From Oscillospiraceae bacterium (GTDB taxonomy: Bacteria > Bacillota > Clostridia > Oscillospirales > CAG-272), in NCBI GenBank assembly GCA_015063385.1, contig SVUG01000008.1:1-64000 (forward strand): a DNA stretch of 64,000 nt, given 5' to 3'. This document shows positions 8,412 through 18,088 of this stretch, in pieces; the first letter of the stretch is position 1, and each line of letters starts with the position of its first letter. Made by a program: the position numbers and the translations under genes. A model generated the notes under the pieces. The model worked only from the letters and a program-made list of their open reading frames with translations, was not told the DNA's origin and ran no database searches.

Positions 8412-9371
8412 TTGCACGAGCTGAAAATAGGCAAGAACGACTCAGGTCAAAGGCTTGATAAATTCATTACCAAGACGCTTGATTTGCCGCCAAGTCTGCT
8501 CTATAAATCTATAAGACTTAAAAAAATCAAGGTCAACAGAAAGCGTGCTGAAAACAACACCGTTCTCCTTGAGGGAGATACCGTACAATGCTTCCTCGCC
8601 GACGAATTTTTTGAGAAAAAAACCAGCAAGAATTCCTTTGAGAGCATAACTCCTCACCTTGATATAGTTTACGAGGACGAGAATATTATGCTACTCAACA
8701 AGCGCCCGGGAATATCGGTTCACGAGGACGAAAACGGCTCGACGAATACGCTTATAACGCATATTCAGGCATATCTTTACAAAAAGGGGGAATATAACCC
8801 CGATAGTGAGCAGAGCTTTGCCCCTGCCCTATGCAACAGAATTGACCGCAACACCGGCGGAATAGTTATCGCCGCGAAAACTGCAGAGGCACTTCGCGTA
8901 ATGAATGAAAAAATAAAGCTTAGACAGATAGACAAGTTCTACCTCGCTGCCGTACACGGTGTTCCATCGAAAAAAAGTGCAACGTTAAGGGCGTATTTAC
9001 TAAAGGACGATAAGAAAAACATAGTCCGTGTGTACGATAAAAATCCACCGAAGAACGCAAAAGAAATTATTACAAAATACACGGTTATTGCAAAAGGAGC
9101 TGATAGCTCACTCATTGAGGTTGAGCTGCTCACAGGCAGGACGCATCAGATAAGAGCACATATGGCACATATCGGACATCCGCTCATCGGCGACGGAAAA
9201 TACGGAATAAACAAAGACGATAGAGCAAAGGGATATAAATATCAGGCGCTCTACTCCTATAAGCTGCGTTTCAGCTTTGACAAGTCAGAGGAAACATCAC
9301 TCGACTATCTTTCAGGCAAGGAATTCAAAATTCCGAAGAAGGATATCTACTTTACAAGCGAGTATTTTTAA
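8412..9371 (+). CDS. RluA family 23S rRNA pseudouridine synthase
   Basis: 319 residues from a TTG at 8412. A GTG at 8403 is in frame but lies within the ribosome binding site (GGAGAGGAGG, 8394-8403), which is correctly spaced for the TTG. An N-terminal S4 RNA-binding domain (QRLDKFITKTL...KIKVNRKRAE) is followed by the RluA catalytic domain with RIDRNTGG (catalytic Asp145) and HQIRAHMAHIGHPLIGDGKYG. It isomerises specific uridines in rRNA; RluC/RluD-like, exact site unknown. Likely co-transcribed with upp. Confidence 0.88.
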   Translation: MHELKIGKNDSGQRLDKFITKTLDLPPSLLYKSIRLKKIKVNRKRAENNTVLLEGDTVQCFLADEFFEKKTSKNSFESITPHLDIVYEDENIMLLNKRPGISVHEDENGSTNTLITHIQAYLYKKGEYNPDSEQSFAPALCNRIDRNTGGIVIAAKTAEALRVMNEKIKLRQIDKFYLAAVHGVPSKKSATLRAYLLKDDKKNIVRVYDKNPPKNAKEIITKYTVIAKGADSSLIEVELLTGRTHQIRAHMAHIGHPLIGDGKYGINKDDRAKGYKYQALYSYKLRFSFDKSEETSLDYLSGKEFKIPKKDIYFTSEYF

Positions 9372-9372
9372 T

Positions 9373-9420
9373 AAAAAACGCAGAAAATGCAAATTTTTGT
9401 TTGCAAATTCTGCGTTTTTT
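9373..9420. terminator. Bidirectional terminator
   Basis: Stem AAAAAACGCAGAA/TTCTGCGTTTTTT with a further inner stem lies between the convergent RluA and Cys-Ala-repeat genes. Confidence 0.85.
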
Positions 9421-9437
9421 GATATTTTTCTACAAAA

Positions 9438-10487
9438 CTACTCGTTAGTTTTTCTCGCCTTGTACGTATCCTTCTGACTGCATCCTGCACGGCCGCCGCC
9501 GGCACACGCACAAGCACAGGCACAAGCGCACGCACAGCCGCTGTGTCCGCTTCTGTATCCCGAGCCCGAATGAGCACCGTGACTTTCCATATGCTTTTCC
9601 TGCGCTCTTCTGTAATGCCTGTTTGGTCTACCGTATATGTACATAGGATGTCCGTAGCCATAGATAAAGCCTCTGCCTCTATGATAAGAAACAACGGTGT
9701 CAAAGCAGAAAATCTCAAAGATGAAAAGTATGATAATAATCGTGACGAACAGCACTATAAAGCCTATCCTATCAGACTCAAGGTCATTGGTCACGCTGCC
9801 GTCATAGAACGGCTTATATTCAACCGTAGGTGCGTCAAGCTCGTCGTAGGAAACGCTCAGCATACGGTATTCTCCCGCATCCATATATCCGTCCCAGATA
9901 TGCCAGCCGTCCTTAGAGTACTCGGCATTGGAGGATATATCCGAGCCGTCGTCCCTCCAATAGAAAGCATAGCTTGTAATCGGAGTGGAATTAAACCAGC
10001 CCGGTACGAACTCATAGAAATAATCCCCATCCCTCTCACAGAGCATACTGCCCTGATTTATGGTAATGTCAAATTCAAGCGTTTCACCCTTATGATAATC
10101 TCTGTCAAAATAAAGGTCTACGTGGCACTCGCCATAGACGTCGTTATATTTTTCAACCCTTGATATATTGTCTGAATAATCAAGCACTGTATAATCGGGA
10201 TTTGCAATACCGAGATACACGAAGGTAAGCGGTTCGTCCGGGTCCAGCGGAGTCCAGGTAAAGCTGTATTCAATATCAAGCGTTCCGTCATCTCTGGGAC
10301 TTACGTAAACCTCGTATTTATCTATTACGTCCTGCGGCGTGGGCTTGTAAAAGATTATTCCCAGCACACACAAGAGCTGAAGGACAATCAGTACGGCAAG
10401 CAGGATAACCTTTCCCTTTGGAAAGGTTCTTTTTCTTTTTATTGCCTTTTCGGAGAAATCGTATTTTACGTCACTGCTTTTACTCAT
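9438..10487 (-). CDS. DUF2207-like membrane protein with C-terminal (Cys-Ala)6-GGGRAGC tail
   Basis: 349 residues. TM1 spans about 27-47 and TM2 about 240-262, enclosing a beta-rich domain (48-239) that resembles DUF2207-type ectodomains. After TM2 comes a basic His/Gly/Ser/Arg-rich linker, then six Cys-Ala pairs (Cys318, 320, 322, 324, 326, 328), GGGRAG and Cys336. Basic residues at the N-terminus and after TM2 place both ends in the cytoplasm. The ATG lies inside the last codons of the upstream radical SAM gene (8-nt overlap) with GAGAGGGG as ribosome binding site, so the two are translationally coupled. I recall similar Cys-Ala tails in other Clostridia membrane proteins; function unknown. 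Inference: the tail is a substrate of the radical SAM enzyme. Confidence 0.8.
   Translation of the reverse strand: MSKSSDVKYDFSEKAIKRKRTFPKGKVILLAVLIVLQLLCVLGIIFYKPTPQDVIDKYEVYVSPRDDGTLDIEYSFTWTPLDPDEPLTFVYLGIANPDYTVLDYSDNISRVEKYNDVYGECHVDLYFDRDYHKGETLEFDITINQGSMLCERDGDYFYEFVPGWFNSTPITSYAFYWRDDGSDISSNAEYSKDGWHIWDGYMDAGEYRMLSVSYDELDAPTVEYKPFYDGSVTNDLESDRIGFIVLFVTIIIILFIFEIFCFDTVVSYHRGRGFIYGYGHPMYIYGRPNRHYRRAQEKHMESHGAHSGSGYRSGHSGCACACACACACAGGGRAGCSQKDTYKARKTNE
9480..9536 (-). repeat. Codon-level Cys-Ala repeat plus GGGRAGC motif
   Basis: 12 alternating Cys/Ala codons (9501-9536) followed by the GGGRAGC codons (9480-9500). Cys codons mix TGT and TGC and Ala codons vary, so the peptide rather than the DNA appears conserved. 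Confidence 0.9.
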
Positions 10488-11856
10488 TTTCCCCTCTCTT
10501 TCTGAAGGGACAGCATTTTGCTTCCTCCTCGCTCATATTACGAAGCTTGCGACAGCGCTCACTTTCCCATATATCCTTAAAGCTATCCTCCAGTATATTG
10601 CCAAGAGCACCGTCCGAGGTAAGCCAGCTCTGGCACGGAATAACGGTACCGTTGGGAGCGATAGCCATATTAGACAAGCACGCACCGCACATAGGTGAGT
10701 TCATATTCAAGCCTTCAAGCCATTCATCCCGGAGAAGACCCGGAGAGGTGAAGTCAATTTCCATATGATTTTCTGTACAGTACTGCTTTGCCGACTTTAA
10801 AATTTCATAAAGCTCGTCGCCGCCGAGGTCGTACTCCTCGTGCCTTTTCTCTGCCATACCCGTGCAAATCAAGCCGCTGACGGTGACAAAACGGACACCG
10901 AGAGAGGAAATAAAACTCAAAGTCTTTACGTAATCCGCGTTTTTCTTGCAAAGTGGGGTGTTAATGCTGACGTCAAGTCCTGCCGCCACAGCATTTTTTA
11001 TACCTGCAACCGTCTTCTCAAAGCAAGGGACACCCACGAGTGAATTATGTATCTCTTCGTCATAGGAATAGAGGGTAATCTGCAGACTGTCAAGGCTTGC
11101 CTCAGCGAGCGACCTGCAAAGCTGCTCGCTAAGCAGGACTCCGTTGGTATTAAGACGGGTAATAAACCATTTTGAATAGCTGATAAGCTCGCAAATATCC
11201 GCCCTCTGCGTAGGCTCGCCGCCCGTGAAGGTCAGCATAGGAACTCCTGCGATCTTAAGCTTATCAATAGCTCTCATCCAGTCCTTAGTGGATAATTCTT
11301 CCGTCCCCGAGAGGTGCTCGCCTGCCGCATAGCAGAAAAGGCATTTTTGATTACACTTCCACCTGCCCTCGCCATCCGTCATAGCACTGACCATAAGGTC
11401 CATTCTGTGAGGCGCGTACATATTGTCTGCGTATGAGCGTATAGACATTTTTTCAATATCTGCATCCACCGTCTCGCCTCTCGCAATGGCAAATATTATA
11501 TCAAGCATATAGGATAAATCCTCTCTTATTTCCTCGCCTGAAGCAAGCGGATATACTTTAAGAGTGCTTTTCACAGTTTTTGCGACGATGCTCTCGTAAT
11601 CCTTTTCACCTATTTCCCTGCCGGAATACTCGTTGGTTTCCTTCATAAAGCAGGACAGCATTATCGCCCAGGAGTATCCGAGAGGAAGAAGATAGTATCC
11701 GTTCAGTATGACTATGTAGCTTGAATTTTTAAGAAGCTTAAACTTAGGCGGTATCAGGTGAATACGCACCACTCCCGGACCGTCGGGATTAAAGGTGCAA
11801 TGCTTTACTCCGCTTTTGTGCTCCTTATATTGAGCAATCTTGTTTAAAAGTCCCAT
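10480..11856 (-). CDS. Radical SAM/SPASM peptide- or protein-modifying enzyme
   Basis: 458 residues. An N-terminal region (1-150) without cysteine clusters, possibly a substrate-recognition domain, precedes the radical SAM core: CNQKCLFC (Cys168, 172, 175) binds the SAM cluster and FTGGEPTQR is the GGE motif. The C-terminal SPASM-type region (about 385-450) has Cys390, 393, 408, 435, 448 and 449 and the segment APNGTVIPCQSW, as in enzymes that modify peptides through auxiliary Fe-S clusters. Its stop overlaps the start of the Cys-Ala-tail gene by 8 nt. No transporter or protease gene adjoins. Inference: it acts on the Cys-rich tail in the cytoplasm; a thioether or similar crosslink is plausible but unproven. 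Confidence 0.85.
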   Translation of the reverse strand: MGLLNKIAQYKEHKSGVKHCTFNPDGPGVVRIHLIPPKFKLLKNSSYIVILNGYYLLPLGYSWAIMLSCFMKETNEYSGREIGEKDYESIVAKTVKSTLKVYPLASGEEIREDLSYMLDIIFAIARGETVDADIEKMSIRSYADNMYAPHRMDLMVSAMTDGEGRWKCNQKCLFCYAAGEHLSGTEELSTKDWMRAIDKLKIAGVPMLTFTGGEPTQRADICELISYSKWFITRLNTNGVLLSEQLCRSLAEASLDSLQITLYSYDEEIHNSLVGVPCFEKTVAGIKNAVAAGLDVSINTPLCKKNADYVKTLSFISSLGVRFVTVSGLICTGMAEKRHEEYDLGGDELYEILKSAKQYCTENHMEIDFTSPGLLRDEWLEGLNMNSPMCGACLSNMAIAPNGTVIPCQSWLTSDGALGNILEDSFKDIWESERCRKLRNMSEEEAKCCPFRKRGENE

Positions 11857-11896
11857 ATGTTCTTACGTGCTTTCATATTTTTATAATATCTCAAAA

Positions 11897-12005
11897 TAAT
11901 TTTGAGGGGATTTTGATGAATATTTCGACTTTTCGCACCGAAGCTGTAGTTTCCTACGTCGAGCTTGGTCGCGAGCGGCGCTTATTAACAAAATATCCCA
12001 AAATT
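11897..12005. repeat. Imperfect inverted repeat, GTAG/CTAC apex (copy A)
   Basis: The left arm starts AATTTTGAGGGGATTTTG and the right arm, read on the minus strand, starts TAATTTTGGGATATTTTG. The apex is GCTGTAG...CTACGTCGAGC. The right arm begins at the dut stop codon. It shares TCGAGC..GGT(C/T)GCGAG with copy B1. Confidence 0.65.
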
Positions 12006-12435
12006 ACCTGCCTGTAGAGCCGAAGCCGCCCGCACCGCGAACGGTGTCGGAGAGCTCGTCCGACTCCTCGAACTCCGCCTTTAAGAAAGGCACTATGGCA
12101 AGCTGCGCCACTCTTTCAGAGGGGGCTACGGTTGCTGCAAGGTCGGAGTGGTTATGCAGGGCAACCATTATCTCGCCTCGGTAGTCGGCATCTATTACGC
12201 CAACCTTGTTTGCAGGGGCGAGTCCTCGTTTGGTTGCAAGTCCCGAACGGGCGAAAATAAGTCCGCAATATCCCTCGGGAATTTCAGCGGCAATTCCCGT
12301 ATGTATAAGCACGGTTGCGTGCGGTACAATCTCCACGCTCTCGGGAAGATTATAGAGGTCAGCACCAGCCGAATACTCAGTGCCGTAGGTTGGGAGAGTT
12401 GCTCTTTCGTCGAGCTTTTTTACTCTTATTTTCAT
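12004..12435 (-). CDS. dut: dUTP diphosphatase
   Basis: 143 residues from the ATG at 12435 (AGGAG 7 nt upstream; a longer frame to 12477 lies inside nrdG). It hydrolyses dUTP to dUMP and keeps uracil out of DNA. All five trimeric dUTPase motifs are present in order: SAGADLYN, RSGLA, GVIDADYRGEI, ERVAQLAIVP and RGAGGFGSTG. The start is 1 nt after the nrdG stop, so both are co-translated; together they belong to dNTP supply. Confidence 0.95.
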   Translation of the reverse strand: MKIRVKKLDERATLPTYGTEYSAGADLYNLPESVEIVPHATVLIHTGIAAEIPEGYCGLIFARSGLATKRGLAPANKVGVIDADYRGEIMVALHNHSDLAATVAPSERVAQLAIVPFLKAEFEESDELSDTVRGAGGFGSTGR

Positions 12436-12436
12436 T

Positions 12437-13003
12437 TTATTTCTCCTGATTATTTGAATATGTCTTATCAAGCGCACAGCCCGACCATATTGTGATTTTT
12501 CCTGTTCTTCTCGTTTCGTTCATATCAATTACACGCTGATTTTTCGAGCCGCGAAAACGAAGTCCAAGACTTTTTTCTTCCTCAATGAATCTTCCGTCAA
12601 CGAGAATATCCACAAGCGAAAGCAGCTCCTCGGTTATAGGAAGATATTTGGGGTGAGAACCCATCTCACCCGTCAATTCCTCGTAGAGATTACCCGTGTA
12701 GAGCCATATGGTTTTGTCTTCAAACCTGCTTTTCAGCTCACGAAGAAACGGCAATAACGCCTCCTGGTTTTCAGGCTCCATAGGCTCGCCGCCGAGGATA
12801 GTCACACCTCTGACGCTTGGGTTATCAAGGGTAGCGAATATTTCCTCTGCCACCTCATCGGTAAACGGCTTTCCGTAATCAAACGCCCAGGTTTCACTCT
12901 GAAAGCAGCCCTTACATCTGTTGCGGCAGCCGCTGACGAAGAGAGTCGTTCTGATGCCCTCTCCGTTAGCGATGTCGCATTTTTTAATACTTCCGTAATA
13001 CAT
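12437..13003 (-). CDS. nrdG: Anaerobic ribonucleotide reductase activating protein
   Basis: 188 residues from the ATG at 13003 (AAGGAG just upstream; an earlier ATG at 13027 lacks a ribosome binding site). Radical SAM motif CRNRCKGC is preceded by an N-terminal GEGIRTTLFVSG, and LGGEPM is the SAM-binding motif. It installs the glycyl radical on NrdD. nrdD itself is not in the window. The gene ends 1 nt before dut. Confidence 0.92.
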   Translation of the reverse strand: MYYGSIKKCDIANGEGIRTTLFVSGCRNRCKGCFQSETWAFDYGKPFTDEVAEEIFATLDNPSVRGVTILGGEPMEPENQEALLPFLRELKSRFEDKTIWLYTGNLYEELTGEMGSHPKYLPITEELLSLVDILVDGRFIEEEKSLGLRFRGSKNQRVIDMNETRRTGKITIWSGCALDKTYSNNQEK

Positions 13004-13014
13004 ATGCTCCTTAA

Positions 13015-13042
13015 ATGCAAAGTGCAAAATGCAAAATGCAAA
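13015..13042. repeat. 7-nt TGCAAAA tandem repeat
   Basis: Four imperfect copies of TGCAAAA lie between uvrA and nrdG, at the 5' end of the nrdG leader. Confidence 0.7.
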
Positions 13043-13057
13043 ATTTTAAATGCAGAA

Positions 13058-15880
13058 TTATTTTAATTTTTCTTTAAGAAATCTGCCCGTATGCGATGCC
13101 TCACATTTGGCAATCTGCTCCGGAGTACCTGCCGCAACGAGCGTTCCGCCACCGTCGCCGCCCTCAGGGCCGAGGTCGATTATATAATCGGCAGTCTTGA
13201 TAAGGTCGAGATTATGCTCGATAACGACGACTGTGTTTCCACCGTCGGCAAGTCGCTGAAGTATTCCTATAAGCTTTGAGACGTCCTCTGTATGAAGTCC
13301 CGTGGTCGGCTCGTCAAGGATATATATCGTTTTTCCCGTTGAGCGCTTGGAGAGTTCTGTTGCGAGCTTGACTCTCTGTGCCTCACCGCCCGAAAGAGTG
13401 GTTGATGACTGACCGATTTTGATATATCCGAGTCCAACGTCAAAGAGCGTAGTCAGCTTACGCTGAAGCGAGGGGAGTCCGTCAAAGAAGGATATTCCCT
13501 CCTCTACCGACATTTCAAGGACGTCGTAAATGTTTTTTCCCTTATATTTAACCTCAAGGGTGTCACGGTTGTAGCGTTTGCCCTTACAGACGTCGCACTT
13601 GACGTAAACGTCGGGCAGGAAATTCATTTCAATACACTTTACACCGTCGCCCTCACACGCCTCGCATCTTCCGCCACGCACGTTAAAGGAAAATCTTCCG
13701 GGACCGTAGCCCTTTGCTTTGGCATCTCTGGTCTGCGCAAAGAGATTTCTTATATCGGTAAAGAGTCCGGTGTAGGTTGCGGGGTTGGACCTCGGCGTTC
13801 TGCCTATAGGGCTTTGGTCTATTGCAATTACCTTATCAAGATGCTCAAGGCCTGTGATTTTTTCAACCTTGCCGGGATAGGTTATCGCTCGGTTGAGGTC
13901 ACGGGCGAGCGTTCTATATAAAATTGCGTTTATAAGCGAGGATTTTCCGCTTCCCGATACTCCTGTGACGGCGGTAAACGTGCCGAGCGGAATATCTACG
14001 TTCAGATTTTTAAGGTTGTTTTCTCTTGCACCGATTATATGAAGAAACTCGCCGTTTCCGGCTCTTCTCGCCTTTGGCACTTCTATTTTCTTTCTGCCCG
14101 AAAGATATAATCCGGTAATAGAGTCCTTACACTCGGCAACCTCGTCTGGAGTACCCGTAGCGACTATCTCACCGCCGTGAATACCTGCACCGGGTCCGAC
14201 GTCAACGATAAAATCAGCCGCACGCATAGTGTCCTCGTCGTGCTCAACCACAACAACACTGTTGCCAAGGTCACGAAGATTTTTAAGAGTACCGATAAGC
14301 TTACCGTTGTCGCGCTGGTGAAGTCCTATGCTCGGCTCGTCAAGGATATACAAAACGCCCGTAAGCGACGAGCCAATCTGGGTGGCAAGGCGGATTCTCT
14401 GTGCCTCGCCTCCCGAGAGAGTTCCCGCGGTCCTTGCAAGGTTGAGATAATCAAGTCCCACGCTGATAAGGAAATTAAGGCGAGCCTTTATCTCCTTTAG
14501 CACCTCCTTGGCAATTTTCGCATCGCTCTCGCTAAAGGTAAGATTTTCAACGAACTGAAGCATTTTATCTACAGAAAGGCGACAAATCTCGTCGATATTA
14601 AGTCCGCCCACGGTGACACCGAGAACCATATCCGAAAGCCTTCTGCCCTTACATTTCGGGCAGGCTACCTCCTCAACGAACTCCTGATAGTAGTCACCGC
14701 CCATCATTTTCATACGCTTTTCTATTATTCTGACGATGCCGTCAAAGGTTGTGGTCTGCTCCCTGCCCTGACCGCCGAAATATCTGATGACAGAATATCT
14801 TTTACTTGTGCCGTACATCAGGACGTCCATTTGCTTGTCCGAAAACTCCGAAAGAGGCATATCAAGGGTGAAGCCGTAATCCTCACCGACAGCAGCAATA
14901 AGCGGACCCGTCCAGGAATCCTCTGTCATAGACTTAAATCCGTTGACGGCAATTCCGCCGTCGCGAAGCGAAAGCGATTTGTTCGGTATCAGCTTCGGCA
15001 CGGAGATGCGTTGCATATTACCGATTCCCGAGCACTCGGGGCAAGCACCTATTGGATTGTTAAAGGAGAACATTCTCGGCTCAAGCTCAGGAAAGCTGAT
15101 GCCGTGCTCCTCGCAGGCATATTTCTGCGAGAACTCCATCTCCTCGCCCTCTCCGCCGTCACGGTCAACAACCAAAATATTAACTCTGCCGTCAGCAACG
15201 TGAAGAGCACTTTCAACCGAGTCGGAAAGGCGAGCGCGTATATCTCCCCTTATCACAAGTCGGTCGAGAATTATATCTACATCGTGCTTTAAATTTTTAT
15301 CAAGCGTGATTTCTTCTGACAGGTCGTACATATTACCGTCAACACGCACTCTGGCAAATCCGCTCTTGCGTGCGTCGGCAAAAACCTTCTCGTGCATACC
15401 CTTTTGCGCCCTTACAACCGGTGCAAGCACCATAAAACGAGTTCCCTCAGGGAGAGAGAGTATTCGCTCAACTATTTGGTCGAGCGACTGTTGCTTGATT
15501 TCTTTGTTGCAAACGGGGCAGTGCGGAACACCGACTCTGGCATAAAGAAGCCTCAGATAGTCGTATATTTCCGTGACAGTGCCAACGGTAGAGCGAGGAT
15601 TCTTCGAGGTGGTTTTCTGGTCTATTGAAATAGAGGGTGAGAGCCCCTCAATCAAGTCAACCTCTGGCTTGTCCATCTGTCCTATAAACATTCTCGCATA
15701 CGAGGAGAGACTCTCAACGAAGCGTCTGTGCCCCTCGGCATAAAGAGTATCAAAGGCAAGAGATGACTTTCCGCTTCCCGAAAGTCCTGTTAAAACCACA
15801 AGCTTATCTCTCGGAATCGTCACATCTATATTCTTAAGATTATTAACTTTTGCACCTTTAATGACAATATTTCTTGACAT
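13058..15880 (-). CDS. uvrA: Excinuclease ABC subunit A
   Basis: 940 residues, standard length. Damage-recognition ATPase of nucleotide excision repair. Two ABC modules are complete: Walker [10 protein letters not shown] near 32-40 and GVSGSGKSS near 645, two LSGGEAQR signatures, and two [16 protein letters not shown] Walker B segments. Zinc-binding CPVC/CKGKR and CEACEG/CDVCKG regions are intact. The start follows uvrB after a 93-nt spacer that carries a duplicated uvrB tail. Probably co-transcribed with uvrB. Confidence 0.97.
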   Translation of the reverse strand: MSRNIVIKGAKVNNLKNIDVTIPRDKLVVLTGLSGSGKSSLAFDTLYAEGHRRFVESLSSYARMFIGQMDKPEVDLIEGLSPSISIDQKTTSKNPRSTVGTVTEIYDYLRLLYARVGVPHCPVCNKEIKQQSLDQIVERILSLPEGTRFMVLAPVVRAQKGMHEKVFADARKSGFARVRVDGNMYDLSEEITLDKNLKHDVDIILDRLVIRGDIRARLSDSVESALHVADGRVNILVVDRDGGEGEEMEFSQKYACEEHGISFPELEPRMFSFNNPIGACPECSGIGNMQRISVPKLIPNKSLSLRDGGIAVNGFKSMTEDSWTGPLIAAVGEDYGFTLDMPLSEFSDKQMDVLMYGTSKRYSVIRYFGGQGREQTTTFDGIVRIIEKRMKMMGGDYYQEFVEEVACPKCKGRRLSDMVLGVTVGGLNIDEICRLSVDKMLQFVENLTFSESDAKIAKEVLKEIKARLNFLISVGLDYLNLARTAGTLSGGEAQRIRLATQIGSSLTGVLYILDEPSIGLHQRDNGKLIGTLKNLRDLGNSVVVVEHDEDTMRAADFIVDVGPGAGIHGGEIVATGTPDEVAECKDSITGLYLSGRKKIEVPKARRAGNGEFLHIIGARENNLKNLNVDIPLGTFTAVTGVSGSGKSSLINAILYRTLARDLNRAITYPGKVEKITGLEHLDKVIAIDQSPIGRTPRSNPATYTGLFTDIRNLFAQTRDAKAKGYGPGRFSFNVRGGRCEACEGDGVKCIEMNFLPDVYVKCDVCKGKRYNRDTLEVKYKGKNIYDVLEMSVEEGISFFDGLPSLQRKLTTLFDVGLGYIKIGQSSTTLSGGEAQRVKLATELSKRSTGKTIYILDEPTTGLHTEDVSKLIGILQRLADGGNTVVVIEHNLDLIKTADYIIDLGPEGGDGGGTLVAAGTPEQIAKCEASHTGRFLKEKLK

Positions 15881-15908
15881 TTTGCGTACTTTTTCCTTTT
15901 ATTTCGAG

Positions 15909-16013
15909 TTTTTAAGTTCCTTAATTCTGTCACGAATGTAGGTAGTCTAAGCCTTCTCCAAGACAGGGGAAGGCTATTTTTTAAGTTCCTTAATTCTGTC
16001 ACGAATGTAGGCA
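15909..16013. repeat. Duplicated uvrB 3' end flanking a short hairpin
   Basis: About 34 nt covering the last uvrB codons and adjoining bases (15978-16013) recur at 15909-15943 almost unchanged. Between them is AGCCTTCTCC...GGGGAAGGCT, a hairpin. The arrangement looks like a small palindromic element flanked by an unusually long duplicated target. Confidence 0.75.
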
Positions 16014-17929
16014 GCTTTTTCAAATTCCAGCGTGCGTGCCGCCTCGCGCATCTCGGCGGTCAGCTGCTCTATCATACGCTCGCGCTGAAGCTTGGTGAGC
16101 TTCTTATCCTTTTCGGGCTTTGCCTTTCTTCCTATTTCTATAACGTCAGCTACTGCTTTTCTGACGCTCTCGGGGGTGATGCCGTGCTGCTCGTTATATT
16201 TTTTCTGAATCTCGCGACGGCGGTTAGTTTCGTCTATTGCCGCCCTCATTGAGCCTGTGATACGGTCAGCGTACATCACGACGTGTCCGTTGACGTTTCG
16301 CGCGGCACGTCCGACGGTCTGTATAAGCGAGGTTTCGCTCCTGAGGAAGCCCTCCTTGTCAGCATCAAGTATCGCAACGAGCGATACCTCGGGGATATCA
16401 AGTCCCTCTCTTAGAAGGTTTATACCCACCAGCACGTCAAACTCACCAAGGCGGAGGTCGCGTATTATTTCCATACGCTCCATAGTTTCTACCTGGTGAT
16501 GAATGTATTTTACCTTGATACCGTGGGTTGAGAGATATTCCGTAAGGTCCTCAGCCATATTTTTGGTCATCGTGGTGACAAGCACCTTTTCTCCGCGTGC
16601 GACGGTGGTGCGGATTTCACCTATAAGGTCGTCAACCTGCCCCTCAACGGGACGCACGGTAATCTCTGGGTCTATAAGTCCTGTCGGGCGGATAAGCTGT
16701 TCAACCGTGCTTGATGACTCGGCATTTTCGTATGGGCCGGGGGTCGCGCTGACGAATATAACCTGCCCTATTTTCTCCTCAAATTCCTCAAAGAACAATG
16801 GGCGGTTATCAAATGCAGACGGCAAACGGAATCCGTATTCAACGAGGTTCTTTTTTCGTGCAAAATCTCCGCCCGACATTCCCTTCACCTGCGGAAGCGT
16901 CACGTGTGACTCGTCGACAAAAAGTATAAAATCCTTGGGAAAATAGTCAAGAAGCGTGTGGGGCGTAGAGCCCTTCGGTCTGCCAGCAAGGACCCGTGAA
17001 TAGTTTTCTACTCCCGAGCAGAAGCCAACCTCACGAAGCATTTCAAGGTCGTATTTCGTACGCTCCTCGATTCTCTGCGCCTCTATGAGCTTATTCTGCG
17101 ATTTGAAAAACTCCACTCGCTCACGCATTTCCTCCTCGATTTCAAGAAGTGCAGCCTCGCGTTTATCGTCAGACACTGCGTAGTGAGTCGCGGGGAATAT
17201 AGCAACGTAGGAAAGATGCTCGGTTATCTCGCCGGTGAGAGGATTAACACGTGAAATTCTGTCAACCTCGTCACCGAAAAATTCAATTCTTATAGCACTG
17301 TCGTTTCTCGAGGCAGGAAATACCTCAACCACGTCACCGCGCACACGGAATTTATTACGAACGAAGTTGACGTCGTTGCGCTCGTAGCTAATTGAAACAA
17401 GGCGGCGGATAAGCTCGTCGCGGGACATCTGTTGCCCCTCTCTTACGGAAACGAGAAGATTCTGATACTCAAGCGGGTCACCGAGTGTATAAATACAGGA
17501 TACCGACGCAACGATTATTACGTCGCGACGCTCAAAAAGCGCACTTGTGGCGCTGTGACGAAGCATATCTATCTCGTCGTTGACCATAGCGTCCTTCTCG
17601 ATATACATATCCTTGCCTGGAATGTATGCCTCGGGCTGATAGTAGTCGTAGTAGGAAACGAAGTACTCTACCGCATTGTCGGGGAAAAAGGAGCGAAACT
17701 CGGTGCATAGCTGTGCCGCAAGCGTTTTGTTATGCGCGAGAACAAGGGTGGGTCTATTGAGGTTGGCGATAACGTTAGCCATAGTAAAGGTCTTGCCCGA
17801 ACCCGTCACGCCAAGCAGAGTCTGTGCGCGCTCACCCGCAAGAATACCGTCGGTGAGTGCCTTTATCGCTTCGGGCTGGTCGCCCGTCGGAGCGAAATTG
17901 CTTTTCAGTATAAATCTACCCTCTGTCAT
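15974..17929 (-). CDS. uvrB: Excinuclease ABC subunit B
   Basis: 651 residues. DNA helicase-fold subunit that is loaded at lesions by UvrA and recruits UvrC. P-loop GVTGSGKT (40-47), beta-hairpin [21 protein letters not shown] box, helicase motifs TVGRAARN, and the C-terminal UvrC-binding UVR domain ([21 protein letters not shown]) are present. AGGAG precedes the ATG. First gene of a probable uvrB-uvrA-nrdG-dut transcript. Confidence 0.97.
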   Translation of the reverse strand: MTEGRFILKSNFAPTGDQPEAIKALTDGILAGERAQTLLGVTGSGKTFTMANVIANLNRPTLVLAHNKTLAAQLCTEFRSFFPDNAVEYFVSYYDYYQPEAYIPGKDMYIEKDAMVNDEIDMLRHSATSALFERRDVIIVASVSCIYTLGDPLEYQNLLVSVREGQQMSRDELIRRLVSISYERNDVNFVRNKFRVRGDVVEVFPASRNDSAIRIEFFGDEVDRISRVNPLTGEITEHLSYVAIFPATHYAVSDDKREAALLEIEEEMRERVEFFKSQNKLIEAQRIEERTKYDLEMLREVGFCSGVENYSRVLAGRPKGSTPHTLLDYFPKDFILFVDESHVTLPQVKGMSGGDFARKKNLVEYGFRLPSAFDNRPLFFEEFEEKIGQVIFVSATPGPYENAESSSTVEQLIRPTGLIDPEITVRPVEGQVDDLIGEIRTTVARGEKVLVTTMTKNMAEDLTEYLSTHGIKVKYIHHQVETMERMEIIRDLRLGEFDVLVGINLLREGLDIPEVSLVAILDADKEGFLRSETSLIQTVGRAARNVNGHVVMYADRITGSMRAAIDETNRRREIQKKYNEQHGITPESVRKAVADVIEIGRKAKPEKDKKLTKLQRERMIEQLTAEMREAARTLEFEKAAYIRDRIKELKK

Positions 17930-17960
17930 TTTCTTCTCCTTTCACACATACTTATTATAC

Positions 17961-17989
17961 ATTTTATCACAAAATATTATTAAAGTAAA
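17961..17989 (-). promoter_or_regulatory. Sigma-A promoter of uvrB
   Basis: TTTACT, 17 nt, TAAAAT with an extended TG-A. I see no clear LexA box around it. Confidence 0.6.
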
Positions 17990-18016
17990 GAAAAAAATGA
18001 TAGAAAAATGCGGTGG

Positions 18017-18045
18017 TTGACAATTATTTACTTTTAAGGTATAAT
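18017..18045 (+). promoter_or_regulatory. Sigma-A promoter of the PsiE-like gene
   Basis: TTGACA, 17 nt, TATAAT. The upstream ATG at 18047 lies only 1 nt after the -10 box, so it cannot be the start. Confidence 0.75.
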
Positions 18046-18088
18046 AATGGTAATAAAGGTCGATTTATGGAGAAACGAGGTACTTATA

